Shown here piece by piece: positions 9,104-17,951 of a stretch of DNA of 64,000 nucleotides. Numbering within the stretch: the stretch's first letter is position 1; each line of letters starts with the position of its first letter. The DNA lies in NCBI GenBank assembly GCA_947501265.1, contig CANMVY010000001.1:186001-250000 (forward strand), written 5' to 3'. Source of the stretch: Bacteroidota bacterium. GTDB taxonomy: Bacteria > Bacteroidota > Bacteroidia > UBA7662 > CANHCV01. The notes under the pieces are model-generated. The model ran no database searches, was not told the origin of the DNA, and worked only from the letters and a program-made list of their open reading frames with translations. The position numbers and the translations under genes were made by a program.

Positions 9104-9862
9104 ATGGGATTTTTTAGTCAGCTATTCGGCAGTAAACAAAAGAAAGAAAGCTTAACCGATTTAAGCATTTTGGGATGTGATATGCACTCTCATTTCATTC
9201 CAGCCATCGATGATGGATCCAAAAGTGTAGAAGAAACGATGAGCATGCTTCAATCCCTTTCGGACTTGGGCATTCAAAAGTTCATTACAACTCCCCATAT
9301 CATGGGCGACTTTTACCAAAATTCTGCAGAAACCATCAATCCTGGCCTCGAAAAAATAAGAGAAGAAATTAAGAAAGAAGGAAAGCCTTGGGAAATTAGA
9401 GCAGCGGCAGAATATTACATGGATCATGAATTTCTTTCTAAACTTGATTCAGGTCCATTGTTAACCGTTCACAAGAATAAGGTGTTGATTGAGTTTTCCT
9501 ACATCAATCGACCCAATAACATGAAGGATATGTTGTTTGCCTTGAAAATCAATGGATATCAGCCCATTGTTGCACATCCAGAACGCTATCCTTACTTGTA
9601 TACATCCATGAAGGAGTACGAGGATCTTCTCGATTTTGAGGTTGATTTTCAATTGAACTTGGGATCGATTTCTGGAATGTATTCTCAAGGAGCACAAAAA
9701 ATTGCGCTTGAGTTGATGAAACGCGGATGGATTTCTTATGTTGGAACGGATATGCACAACATGAAAAATTACCCCTTTTACGAAGCACTCTTAAACATCC
9801 CAGAATTTGTAGCTTTGATTGAATCTGGCAAGCTAAAAAATGCCGAACTATTCAAGGACTAA
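9104..9862 (+). CDS. PHP-domain tyrosine-protein phosphatase, CpsB/YwqE type
   Basis: A 252-residue protein of the polymerase-and-histidinol-phosphatase (PHP) fold. The metal-binding opening DMHSHFIPAIDDG is near the N-terminus; further His/Asp/Glu clusters are TTPHIMGDF, AAAEYYMDHEF, VAHPERYP and VGTDMHN near the end. By family it is a manganese-dependent phosphatase that resets tyrosine kinases controlling capsule export. I chose the ATG at 9104 over a TTG at 9080 that lies inside the preceding terminator. No Wzc-type kinase is in the window. The membrane gene after it overlaps by 23 bases. Confidence 0.87.
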   Translation: MGFFSQLFGSKQKKESLTDLSILGCDMHSHFIPAIDDGSKSVEETMSMLQSLSDLGIQKFITTPHIMGDFYQNSAETINPGLEKIREEIKKEGKPWEIRAAAEYYMDHEFLSKLDSGPLLTVHKNKVLIEFSYINRPNNMKDMLFALKINGYQPIVAHPERYPYLYTSMKEYEDLLDFEVDFQLNLGSISGMYSQGAQKIALELMKRGWISYVGTDMHNMKNYPFYEALLNIPEFVALIESGKLKNAELFKD

Positions 9863-10928
9863 AATCTATGGAATAGCAGGAGTTTTTTTTCTGCTATGGT
9901 TGGGGTTGCATTTTTTCCCAGGTAAAATAAGCATGTTCAATTACAGCGATTGGACCGACTTTCAAGAAAAAGAAATTCCTGCCCAAAAATACCTTCAATC
10001 GGTTATCGATTACCACCGTGAATTTCCGGCGTTTGCCAGGCGGTGGTTTTCCAATTTTTGGTACAACCTTTTCCCAACATCCATTTCCGGTTACAGCTTT
10101 ATTTTCAGCGAATGGTTGGCCATGGTTGTTCTGGGAATTTTATGGCTAAGGCGAAATGGCCAAAATATTCTTCCTGTTTTTTTATTCTTTCTCAGCTTCC
10201 CGGTGTTATTCGCTTGGTTTCCTTCCCAATATACCTTTGAAGAACCTTTTCTTTGGCTGTTTTTATTGGGATTTACCACCTATTTATCAAAGAATCAACT
10301 CGCCTCCAGCGTATTCGCACTTCTGGCTATCCTAACTCGAGAAACAGCCCTTCTTTTCCTTCTTCCCTGGCTGTGGGTGGAAAGCCGATTATCCTTACGT
10401 TGGATCTTGGTTATGCTTCTCGGAATCGTTCCATATTTTTTTCAAGGAAACCACCTTTCAACCGAAATTCATGATCGATGGCAGCTATTGGTGAAATACA
10501 ATTTCCAAAATCAAACCTTTTCCATTGAAACCATTCTTTACTTCTTTCTCACCTTTTTTCCAACGTTGTTTTTTTTGTTTCAACAACCTAAAAAAGACCG
10601 AAAGGCATTTCTAATTCTACTCCTAATCAACACCTTTTTGGTATTCTTTGGAGCCAAAGCACGGGAATCCCGCCTACACCTCATCCCCTTGTTTTTCATT
10701 TTGTTACGATGGAAGAAAGTTGACCTTCACCTGCCCTATCGAACAGCTTACCTTTCAGGAATTTTAACCTCAATGTTAGCCGGAATTTTCTTCTATTCCG
10801 AACGATGGACTCCCTCGGGCGCCATGATTGAAACGGTTTGGATTCGAGAATATGGAATTCTTTGGGCTGGAATTTTTGGATTAACGGCAACCATGCTTAT
10901 TTTTGGGAAATCAACAAATCAAAAATGA
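9840..10928 (+). CDS. Multi-pass membrane protein, possible GT-C type glycosyltransferase
   Basis: A 362-residue, strongly hydrophobic protein with roughly 9-11 membrane spans. The segment [15 protein letters not shown] and the late EKARESRLH-like stretch ([14 protein letters not shown]) resemble mannosyl/dolichyl-phosphate-sugar dependent transferases, which often show an Arg-Glu pair in a helix followed by an E/RxR loop. I cannot see an unambiguous catalytic acidic pair in the first loop (candidates [10 protein letters not shown] near residue 37), so enzymatic function is inference. Overlaps the phosphatase gene by 23 bases and gcvH by an ATGA, giving a three-gene unit. Confidence 0.75.
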   Translation: MPNYSRTKIYGIAGVFFLLWLGLHFFPGKISMFNYSDWTDFQEKEIPAQKYLQSVIDYHREFPAFARRWFSNFWYNLFPTSISGYSFIFSEWLAMVVLGILWLRRNGQNILPVFLFFLSFPVLFAWFPSQYTFEEPFLWLFLLGFTTYLSKNQLASSVFALLAILTRETALLFLLPWLWVESRLSLRWILVMLLGIVPYFFQGNHLSTEIHDRWQLLVKYNFQNQTFSIETILYFFLTFFPTLFFLFQQPKKDRKAFLILLLINTFLVFFGAKARESRLHLIPLFFILLRWKKVDLHLPYRTAYLSGILTSMLAGIFFYSERWTPSGAMIETVWIREYGILWAGIFGLTATMLIFGKSTNQK

Positions 10929-11305
10929 ATTTTCCAAGCGATTTAAAGTACACCAAAGAACACGAATGGGTTCGTGTTGAAGGAGATGTTGCCACCATTG
11001 GCATTACCGAATTTGCACAAAGTGAATTGGGCGACATTGTTTTCATCGATATCAATACCATTGGAGACTCCATTGGCCAAGATGAAATCTTCGGAGCCGT
11101 AGAAGCCGTTAAAACCGTTTCTGATTTGTTTATGCCCATCTCAGGTGAAGTTCTTGAAAAGAATGATGACCTCGACTCTTCCCCAGAATCGGTGAACTCC
11201 GATCCTTACGGTGCAGGATGGATGATTAAAGTAAAAATGAGCAATCCATCTGAAATGGATGGCTTGCTTTCTGCTGAAACATACCGCGAAATGGTAGGAC
11301 ACTAA
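10925..11305 (+). CDS. gcvH: Glycine cleavage system H protein
   Basis: A 126-residue lipoyl carrier of the glycine cleavage complex. The start [18 protein letters not shown] is typical, and the lipoylated lysine is in [13 protein letters not shown], within the usual hairpin turn. The ATG overlaps the previous gene's TGA (ATGA). A longer in-frame reading from 10838 would add a peptide foreign to the family, so it is rejected. Other glycine cleavage genes (T, P, lpd) are not nearby. A clear terminator follows. Confidence 0.96.
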   Translation: MNFPSDLKYTKEHEWVRVEGDVATIGITEFAQSELGDIVFIDINTIGDSIGQDEIFGAVEAVKTVSDLFMPISGEVLEKNDDLDSSPESVNSDPYGAGWMIKVKMSNPSEMDGLLSAETYREMVGH

Positions 11306-11330
11306 GAACAACCAACCCTTGAATATAAAG

Positions 11331-11355
11331 CCCTCCCCCGTTGGAGGGTTTTTTT
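11331..11355 (+). terminator. Rho-independent terminator after gcvH
   Basis: Perfect stem CCCTCC (11331-11336) / GGAGGG (11343-11348), six-base loop, then seven T residues. Confidence 0.9.
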
Positions 11356-11385
11356 ATGCCTGAAAAATTAATTTTGCATCAACCA

Positions 11386-11426
11386 GTACTTTGTATTGCA
11401 AAGTACCAAGCCATGCATTAGATTTG
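11386..11426 (+). promoter_or_regulatory. Palindromic operator overlapping the PadR-operon promoter
   Basis: A perfect eight-base inverted repeat, GTACTTTG (11386-11393) and CAAAGTAC (11399-11406), with a five-base centre TATTG. The centre supplies the TTG (11396-11398) that lies 20 bases before a perfect -7 element TAGATTTG (11419-11426), itself four bases before the padR ATG. A dimeric regulator on this palindrome would block the -33 region; the PadR protein encoded immediately downstream is the obvious candidate. Confidence 0.75.
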
Positions 11427-11430
11427 CCCC

Positions 11431-11760
11431 ATGAATGAAGAAAACTTCCGTTCACAAATGAAAAAAGGCATTCTCGAATTGTGCGTCCTCAAGATTGTGC
11501 AGTTTCAAGAATGTTACGCCTCAAACATTTCAGAACGATTAAAAAAAGCCGATTTATTGGTCGTGGAAGGAACCCTCTATCCTCTCCTAACCCGCATGAA
11601 AAATGCTGGTTGGATCCAATACCGTTGGGAGGAGAGCAAATCGGGTCCACCGAGGAAATACTACCAAATCACCGATGAAGGCGTAAGCATTCTGGAAAAA
11701 CTTGAAAAGGAATGGGATTCTTTAACCCAATCCATTCAATCTTTAAATCAACCGTCATGA
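11431..11760 (+). CDS. PadR-family transcriptional regulator
   Basis: A 109-residue winged-helix regulator. The PadR signature is clear: an N-terminal helix ending MKKGILELCVLKIV, the wing region EGTLYPLLTRMKNAGWIQ, the hairpin GPPRKYYQITDEG and a C-terminal dimerisation helix. It is coupled by an ATGA overlap to a PspC-domain membrane protein, a pairing common in Bacteroidota and Firmicutes, where the regulator is thought to govern a membrane-stress response. The promoter palindrome suggests autorepression. Effector unknown. Confidence 0.93.
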   Translation: MNEENFRSQMKKGILELCVLKIVQFQECYASNISERLKKADLLVVEGTLYPLLTRMKNAGWIQYRWEESKSGPPRKYYQITDEGVSILEKLEKEWDSLTQSIQSLNQPS

Positions 11761-13277
11761 AAAAAACCATCCATATCAATGTCAGTGGGCAATTGTTCCA
11801 TGTTGACGAAGACGCTTTTGAAAAACTAAGTGCGTATTTAAAAAGTTTGGAACTTTCCCTTCAGCAGCAAGATGGAGGGCAAGAAATCTATTCGGACTTG
11901 GAGGCACGAGTGGCCGAATTGTTTCATGAAAAGCTCTCCACCAAGAGTCAAATTGTAAGCATAGAAATGGTTCAGGCGGTGATTGACCAAATTGGAACTC
12001 CGGAAGAAATGTTGGGAGCCTCTACAGGAGAATCCCAACAAGAGCCCCAAGAATCAACCCATGTGACTTCTCGCCGCCTTTATCGTGACGGCGAAGATAA
12101 AATGATTGGAGGCGTGGCGGCTGGAATTGCAGCCTACTTTCATATCGATCCAACGGTGGTGCGCGTTTTGGCTGCGATTCTCATTTTGAGCGGTGTTGGA
12201 TTTGGCATTTATCTCCTCCTTTGGATCGTGATTCCCGAAGCCAAAACCCCAGCAGAGCGGTTGAAAATGAAGGGAGAGCCGGTCAATCTAAAAAATCTGC
12301 AAGACCAGGCAAGCCAAGAATTCAACGAAATAAAATCGAGAGTCAATGGCTGGATTAAAAAAGAACCTCAAAATGCCTTCGAACGAATCGTGGCATTCCT
12401 TGGACAAATTCTCCAATTCATCCTGAAAATACTCTCAAAAATCATTCGTTGGGTACTCATTTCTTTTTTAATCTTCTTCCTTTTCATCCTAACAACCGTT
12501 TTGATTGGCCTCTTTTTTACGGGAATTCAAGTAGGAAGTATTCACCTCATTCCATCTGAAATCGCTGGAATTTTAGGAAACTCCCTGCCCGAAGGATTTG
12601 ATGCCTTTTCTTTTTGGGCGATTGGTTTTTTGTTGGTGCTTGCTCCCATTTATTGGGTCATTTCCATCTCCATTCGAATGATCTTCAACCTTCCCAAAAC
12701 CAATCCGGTCCTAAAAAAGCTGAATACCACGGTTGGCATTTTGTCGGCCATCGGATGGGTACTTGCTTTTGTTCTGGGAGTTCAGATGGCCATGGAATTT
12801 CGAACAACGGATACGGTTGCTCAATCCGTGAACCTTCCAAAATCAAACCAATACACCATCGTTAATGAATCATTCCAGTTTCTCAAATCTGGATTTGAAA
12901 TTGAAGATAAGGAAGATGGAATAGATTGGTTTATTACGAACGACCGCTGGTACCAAAATCAGGTTGAAGTCGATGTAAACGATTCTCCCGATAGCACCGC
13001 TTTTGTGAAAGTCATTCGCATATCAAAAGGAAAAGATTTAGAGAAAGCGCATCAACTTGCATCCGAAATTCAGTATTCAATCAGAGTTGATTCGACCGGA
13101 AAAATTACCTTACCCAGCCATTATTCTTTTCCTTTCTCCCAACCCTACCGAGCTCAACACGTTCGAATTCGCATCTTTTTACCCAAGTCTTCGGAAATCA
13201 TCCAACAAATCGACGATCAATGCACCTTCCCAACGATCGACCGACGAGAGGTTGCCAACATCAAGCATTTGTATTGA
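11757..13277 (+). CDS. PspC-domain membrane protein (PadR partner)
   Basis: A 506-residue protein starting at the ATG that overlaps the padR stop. Residues 1-100 form a cytosolic part with acidic helices (YSDLEARVAELFHEKL). The PspC domain follows (RRLYRDGEDKMIGGVAAGIAAYF, then a transmembrane segment ending LLLWIVIPEA), then a linker, two or three further membrane spans around residues 225-355, and a C-terminal extracytoplasmic part with beta-rich character. It is much larger than E. coli PspC (about 120 residues). Likely senses or buffers envelope stress with PadR. Its last 17 bases overlap the convergent FAD-dehydrogenase gene. Confidence 0.85.
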   Translation: MKKTIHINVSGQLFHVDEDAFEKLSAYLKSLELSLQQQDGGQEIYSDLEARVAELFHEKLSTKSQIVSIEMVQAVIDQIGTPEEMLGASTGESQQEPQESTHVTSRRLYRDGEDKMIGGVAAGIAAYFHIDPTVVRVLAAILILSGVGFGIYLLLWIVIPEAKTPAERLKMKGEPVNLKNLQDQASQEFNEIKSRVNGWIKKEPQNAFERIVAFLGQILQFILKILSKIIRWVLISFLIFFLFILTTVLIGLFFTGIQVGSIHLIPSEIAGILGNSLPEGFDAFSFWAIGFLLVLAPIYWVISISIRMIFNLPKTNPVLKKLNTTVGILSAIGWVLAFVLGVQMAMEFRTTDTVAQSVNLPKSNQYTIVNESFQFLKSGFEIEDKEDGIDWFITNDRWYQNQVEVDVNDSPDSTAFVKVIRISKGKDLEKAHQLASEIQYSIRVDSTGKITLPSHYSFPFSQPYRAQHVRIRIFLPKSSEIIQQIDDQCTFPTIDRREVANIKHLY

Positions 13278-14826
13278 ATTCAGATTGAAGCATGGCTTGT
13301 ACCGCCGCCATTCCATCGAGGGCAGCGCTCATGATTCCGCCCGCGTAACCGGGGCCCTCACCACAAGGATAAAGGTTTACGATTTCAAGGTGCCGCATGG
13401 TTTCACGATCTCGCGGAATGCGAACAGGACTGCTTGTGCGGCTTTCCACCCCTACCAAAACAGCCTCATTGGTTCGGTAGCCGCGCATTTTCTTACCAAA
13501 ATCGATGAGACCTTCCCTCAAACTTTCGGCAATAAACGGAGGTAAAATTTTATTCAGATCTGCCGACACCAATCCCGGAAGATAACTGCAATGGGGAAGG
13601 TCGGAAGAAACCCGTTGTTGGATAAAATCTTCCATTCGCTGGGCCGGTGCCGCCAAACTTTGGGTAGCATCAAAGGCCCGCTTTTCAATTTGTTTTTGAA
13701 ACTCCAAAGCGGCAAGCGAGCCATAATCTGACTCCAAATGAGCCCAATGCTCTGGATTTACGGTGACCACCATTCCGCTGTTGGCGAACTTCCCATTCCG
13801 CTTGCTTGGGCTCCAACCGTTCACCACCATTTCTCCATGGGCGGTGGCAGCTGGAGCAATGATTCCTCCCGGACACATGCAAAACGAGAACACTCCGTTA
13901 CCTTTCGCTTGGGTAACCAAGCTGTAACTGCTGGGTGGAAGGTCATCTCCGCGTTCGTCTTGTTTGTATTGGATTTGATCGATTAAATTCTGAGGATGTT
14001 CAATGCGCAATCCCAAGGCAAAAGGCTTGGCTTCCAAGAAAATATTTCTTCGGTGAAACAACTCGAAAATATCTCGAGCAGAATGTCCAGTTGCCAACAC
14101 CAACGTCTCTATTTCCTCCCAATTCCCATGTTGATTTTGGATACGAACGATTTGATTTCCATTCAATTCCACATCCACCAATTTGGTATCGAAATGAATT
14201 TCACCCCCAAATTCCAAAATGGTTTGTCGGATATTTTCAATGATGCCGGGTAATTTATTGGTCCCGATGTGGGGATGGGCATCGATGGCAATTCGTGAAT
14301 CGGCACCGTGATCGATGAGACTTTGAATGACTCGTTTAACATCGCCACGTTTTTTGCTACGGGTGTACAATTTTCCATCGGAATACGTTCCGGCTCCCCC
14401 TTCTCCGAAACAATAATTGCTTTCGGGATTCATTTTCTTTTCCTTATTGATGGCAGCCAAATCGCGTCGGCGTTCTTGTACGGCCTTACCTCTTTCCCAA
14501 ATGATGGGTTGAATTCCATTTTCCAACAAAGACAAGGCGGCATACATTCCAGCCGGACCAAATCCAATGATGTGAACCTTTTTGGAAAAAGATGCAGGCG
14601 AAAAATGCCATTGTGAAGGTTCATCCTTTGGTATTTCGCCATTCCACACTTGAACCTTGCACCGATAAATGATGGGTTTCTTTCGAGCATCGAGAGAACG
14701 TTTCACCATTTTGAATGGCCTTCCATTCAAGGCACCTACCGCTTGTTCAATTTCACGAATTTGTGCTTCACTGGAATTCAATTCCTCGGGAAGAAGGACA
14801 ATTTCAATTTCTTGGAATTCAGACAT
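13261..14826 (-). CDS. FAD-dependent dehydrogenase of the COG2509 type
   Basis: A 521-residue flavoprotein of unknown substrate. After a roughly 90-residue N-terminal extension (seen as a small alpha/beta domain) comes the dinucleotide-binding motif VHIIGFGPAGMYAALSLL and the acidic end of strand two, IIWERG. Later family landmarks are GEGGAGTYSDGKLYTR, VLATGHSARD, and a C-terminal NLYPCGEGPGYAGGIMSAA that closes the FAD site. All belong to the uncharacterised FAD-dependent dehydrogenase family. The start overlaps the YitT-type gene stop (TGATG), so it is the third gene of the cyclase operon. Its 3' end overlaps the PspC gene on the other strand. Confidence 0.9.
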   Translation of the reverse strand: MSEFQEIEIVLLPEELNSSEAQIREIEQAVGALNGRPFKMVKRSLDARKKPIIYRCKVQVWNGEIPKDEPSQWHFSPASFSKKVHIIGFGPAGMYAALSLLENGIQPIIWERGKAVQERRRDLAAINKEKKMNPESNYCFGEGGAGTYSDGKLYTRSKKRGDVKRVIQSLIDHGADSRIAIDAHPHIGTNKLPGIIENIRQTILEFGGEIHFDTKLVDVELNGNQIVRIQNQHGNWEEIETLVLATGHSARDIFELFHRRNIFLEAKPFALGLRIEHPQNLIDQIQYKQDERGDDLPPSSYSLVTQAKGNGVFSFCMCPGGIIAPAATAHGEMVVNGWSPSKRNGKFANSGMVVTVNPEHWAHLESDYGSLAALEFQKQIEKRAFDATQSLAAPAQRMEDFIQQRVSSDLPHCSYLPGLVSADLNKILPPFIAESLREGLIDFGKKMRGYRTNEAVLVGVESRTSSPVRIPRDRETMRHLEIVNLYPCGEGPGYAGGIMSAALDGMAAVQAMLQSEFNTNA

Positions 14827-15698
14827 CAGTGTTTGGCGATTTTCTTCAGGACCCCACCGCTGGCTTCCTTGATGGAATAGGTATAAATAAACGCAGCAGG
14901 ATCGATTTCTTTGACTGCATTTCTCAAACGACGCACTTCCAATCGAGTAACGATGGTGAAAACAATGTCTACCTCGCTGCTTTGATGAAAATTATCGGGT
15001 AAAAATCCGCGTTCGCCTTTGTAAACCGAGATTCCCTTACCCAATTCCATCACCAATTTTTCTTTGATGCTTTCAGAATCGGCAGAGATGATGGTCACTC
15101 CGGTGTATTCTTCAATCCCCCCAATCACATAACCGATGGTCTTGGAGGCCACAAAATACGTCAGCATGGAATACAGGGCCAGTTCCACTCCGAAGAAAAA
15201 TCCGGCAATAACGAATAAGATGGCATTGAGCCCTAAAATGATTTCTGAAATGGTGAAACTGGATCGTTTGAGGGTGTAGAGGGCCAATACTTCAATGCCA
15301 TCTAAGGCGTATCCTCCTCGCATCGAAAGACCTACCCCTAAACCCATGAAAAATCCGCCGAAAACGGAAACGATCAAACGGTCGTGGGACAGCACTTCAA
15401 TGGGTAGAAATTCAAGGAATAGTGCCAAAAGTGCTACCGAAAACAAAATTTTGAGGGAAAATTTCCAATGAATTTGTTTCATCCCCATCACCAAAAATGG
15501 AACATTGATGATCAAGAGCAGCAGCGGTAAATTCCAATGAAACAATTCATGCAACAAGAGGGAAACTCCCGTTACTCCTCCGTCGAGTGCTGCATTCGGA
15601 ACCAATAAACCTTTCAATGCCACACAAACCGAAACAATTCCACCCAACAGGTAAGCCGCATCGATCAATCGTTCTTTTGCCGTATGTTGGTGACTCAT
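14826..15698 (-). CDS. YitT-family membrane protein (DUF161 + DUF2179)
   Basis: A 290-residue protein with five or six N-terminal membrane spans (LLGGIVSVCVALKGLLVPNA onward, including GGVTGVSLLLHELF and GFFMGLGVGLSMRGGYALDG) followed by a cytosolic domain of about 80 residues (VTIISADSESIKEKL to the end) that matches the DUF2179 position. Function is unknown; the family is sometimes described as transport-related. It is coupled on both sides: its ATG overlaps the cyclase stop (ATGA) and its stop overlaps the flavoprotein start. Confidence 0.9.
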   Translation of the reverse strand: MSHQHTAKERLIDAAYLLGGIVSVCVALKGLLVPNAALDGGVTGVSLLLHELFHWNLPLLLLIINVPFLVMGMKQIHWKFSLKILFSVALLALFLEFLPIEVLSHDRLIVSVFGGFFMGLGVGLSMRGGYALDGIEVLALYTLKRSSFTISEIILGLNAILFVIAGFFFGVELALYSMLTYFVASKTIGYVIGGIEEYTGVTIISADSESIKEKLVMELGKGISVYKGERGFLPDNFHQSSEVDIVFTIVTRLEVRRLRNAVKEIDPAAFIYTYSIKEASGGVLKKIAKH

Positions 15699-17308
15699 GA
15701 TTGGGATAAATTTTGTATTAGCTGTTTCAAATGTTCCAATTTTTTAGGCATTCTCTTTTCGATCGATGTGGCCGTAAAGTAACGATGAGCAGTCAGGAAT
15801 TCGACCTGTAATTCGTTCCATTGCCGCTCGGAAGTCACCACTTTTTGAATTTTCAATTCTTCGAATAAGCGCTTCCCAATGGATGGAAAATCGGCGCGGC
15901 CCAAGTAATCCAAATCGGCATCGGCAATGATTTCTTCTAATTTGTTCTGGGGTGATTGAGGAATTTGGGTGGCTCGAATCAACCCTAATACGACCTCAAT
16001 TTCGGCTTGGGAATAGTGAAATTGGGGGAGGTGTTCGGCTGCGAGTTGGCAAGAAATTTCTTCATGCCCTTTCATCGTTTTTAAAAATCCAAGATCGTGG
16101 AACCAAACGGCTGTTAACAGGATTTCGCGATCATCCCGTCCCAAATTCTCAAAAAAAGCAAGTTCATCAGCAGCATGAAAAACATCGATGGTGTGATCCA
16201 AATTATGATAAAATAACCCCTCTGGCAAATGGTTGCTCAATTGGTCTTCGGCAAATTGACGAACCTTCTCCAATCGAGTTAAGGATGGCGAAATGGCGAA
16301 TAAATCCATGGCTTCAGCTCCTTTCAATTGAACGGTACCCATGGAAATGAAATCGTATTTTTCGCGCAACAAGTCCTTGGTGGTGGTTGAAATTGTTACG
16401 TGCATTTCCATCCCGTTGCTCTCTACCCTTGCTGCAATATTGACGTCATGCCCAAAAATATCGTAAATGAACCTGGTTTTACCAATAATACCTGCAATAA
16501 CCGAACCCGAATGAATACCAATTCTACATTTCCATTCTTGTTGTGCCGAGGAATTTCGTTTTTCTAAAAACCGAATGAACTCCAATCCAAGTTTCACCAA
16601 TTTATCTGAATGCAACGGATCAAATTGATGAATTCCGGTTGCAGCCATGTAGGCATCTCCAATGGTTTTGATTCGACTGCACTTGTATTTGGAGCACAAT
16701 TCATCAAAATACCCATAAATGTCGTTGAGCTCTGCAATTAAAAACTCAGGATCTAATCTTGAAGAAATCTGGGTAAATCCCACTAAATCACAGAACATGA
16801 TGGAAACATTCTCTTGAATTTGCGGCTTATGAACTCCATCTTCCATCAAATCTGAAATCACATTTTCTGGAAGAAGCACTTTCAATAATTCCTCGGTTCT
16901 ACTGCGTTCTTGTTGAAGAGCAATGTGGGTTTTTATTCGAGCTTTTACAATATCAGGGTTGATGGGTTTGGAAATAAAATCGGCTCCTCCACTCTTGAAT
17001 CCCATGGTTTCATCGGCCACTTCATTCAGGGCAGTTAGAAAAATCACCGGTATTTTTTGAGTCAATGAATTCGCCTTCAGCTGTTCACAAACCTCATAAC
17101 CATTCATATCCGGCATCATCACATCCAACAAAATCAAGTCAGGATGGGGAAAATTCCCCGCAATTTCCAAGGCTTTTTGTCCGTTTTTTGCCACTTTTAC
17201 CTGATAATCGTCCTTCAGAATGGCCGATAGAACTTGCAAATTTTCAACAGAATCATCAACGGCCAGTACCAAAGGTCGGGAAGAAATATTTCCAAAAAGT
17301 TTTGCCAT
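15695..17308 (-). CDS. Response regulator fused to class III adenylate cyclase and HD phosphohydrolase domain
   Basis: A 537-residue, three-part cytosolic signalling protein. Residues 12-130: receiver domain with phospho-acceptor Asp62 and Lys114. Residues 165-340: class III nucleotidyl cyclase with metal Asp174 and Asp218, adenine-selecting Lys214 and Asp283, and transition-state Asn290/Arg294, so it should make cAMP and not cGMP. Residues 360-537: an HD-type domain with FYHNLDHTIDVF (His368, His372), WFHDLG (His404-Asp405), His415 and an Asp at 463/465. All three active sites look intact. The HD part resembles small metal-dependent phosphohydrolases with a YHNxxH motif; its substrate is unknown. 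No cognate kinase is adjacent. First gene of an operon with the YitT-type and FAD genes. Confidence 0.93.
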   Translation of the reverse strand: MAKLFGNISSRPLVLAVDDSVENLQVLSAILKDDYQVKVAKNGQKALEIAGNFPHPDLILLDVMMPDMNGYEVCEQLKANSLTQKIPVIFLTALNEVADETMGFKSGGADFISKPINPDIVKARIKTHIALQQERSRTEELLKVLLPENVISDLMEDGVHKPQIQENVSIMFCDLVGFTQISSRLDPEFLIAELNDIYGYFDELCSKYKCSRIKTIGDAYMAATGIHQFDPLHSDKLVKLGLEFIRFLEKRNSSAQQEWKCRIGIHSGSVIAGIIGKTRFIYDIFGHDVNIAARVESNGMEMHVTISTTTKDLLREKYDFISMGTVQLKGAEAMDLFAISPSLTRLEKVRQFAEDQLSNHLPEGLFYHNLDHTIDVFHAADELAFFENLGRDDREILLTAVWFHDLGFLKTMKGHEEISCQLAAEHLPQFHYSQAEIEVVLGLIRATQIPQSPQNKLEEIIADADLDYLGRADFPSIGKRLFEELKIQKVVTSERQWNELQVEFLTAHRYFTATSIEKRMPKKLEHLKQLIQNLSQS

Positions 17309-17327
17309 GTTGAGGTGGTTTATCCTA

Positions 17328-17335
17328 CAAAGGTA
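17328..17335 (-). promoter_or_regulatory. -7 element for the cyclase operon
   Basis: Perfect TACCTTTG on the minus strand, 19 bases before the ATG at 17308. It lies back to back with the promoter of the divergent nuclease-family gene within a 60-base gap. Confidence 0.6.
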
Positions 17336-17356
17336 CCATTTTTATTTTTTTTGATT

Positions 17357-17364
17357 TAGGTTTG
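17357..17364 (+). promoter_or_regulatory. -7 element four bases before the bifunctional-nuclease gene
   Basis: Perfect TAGGTTTG match ending four bases before the ATG at 17369, predicting a leaderless or nearly leaderless transcript. Confidence 0.6.
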
Positions 17365-17368
17365 CACC

Positions 17369-17950
17369 ATGCAAAAGATCCGCGTCCATATTCACCAAAT
17401 TCGCGAAAATTTCAACAGTACTCGTTCCTGTTTTATCGACCTGATCGACGATTCAAGAAAAGTGGTCCTTCCCATTTTGGTTGGTCCTTGCGAAGGACAA
17501 GTAATTCAATTGCATTTTGATGGGGCCACTCCACCACGGCCATTTACCCACGATTTAATTTTCAACATGGCAGGAGCCTTGGAATTCGAACTTCGTGAAG
17601 TGGTCATTCGAAAGTTTGAGGAGGGCATTTTTTACGCTTCCCTGTATTGGTTGAAGGATGGAAACAGCGTTATTTCCGACTCCCGAACTTCCGATGCCAT
17701 AGCACTTGCCCAACGATTCGACATCCCCATCTATGTTTTACCGCAAGTGATTCGGGAAGCCGGCGTTAACCGGGAAGTCATTGAAGACGATTGGGATATT
17801 CTCATGGATGAACTAGAGGAAGAACAAGCTCCAAAGGGATTAGGGATTTACACCTTGGCCGAATTGGAAGAACAACTGGCTGAAGCCTTAGATAACGAGG
17901 ATTACGAAAAAGCGGCCCGAATTCGGGACGAAATTGAAAAGCGGAAATAA
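17369..17950 (+). CDS. Bifunctional nuclease family protein (DUF151) with UVR motif
   Basis: A 193-residue protein. Residues 1-135 match the DUF151 bifunctional nuclease fold (VLPILVGPCEGQVIQLHFDG, the RPFTHDLI segment, then SRTSDAIALAQRFDIPIYV). Residues 155-193 (YTLAELEEQLAEALDNEDYEKAARIRDEIEKRK in outline) form a UvrB/UvrC-type helical hairpin. Plant and bacterial members have reported DNase/RNase activity, but the physiological role is unclear. Monocistronic; its stop is one base from the convergent nucleoside transporter's stop. No signal peptide. Confidence 0.88.
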   Translation: MQKIRVHIHQIRENFNSTRSCFIDLIDDSRKVVLPILVGPCEGQVIQLHFDGATPPRPFTHDLIFNMAGALEFELREVVIRKFEEGIFYASLYWLKDGNSVISDSRTSDAIALAQRFDIPIYVLPQVIREAGVNREVIEDDWDILMDELEEEQAPKGLGIYTLAELEEQLAEALDNEDYEKAARIRDEIEKRK

Positions 17951-17951
17951 C

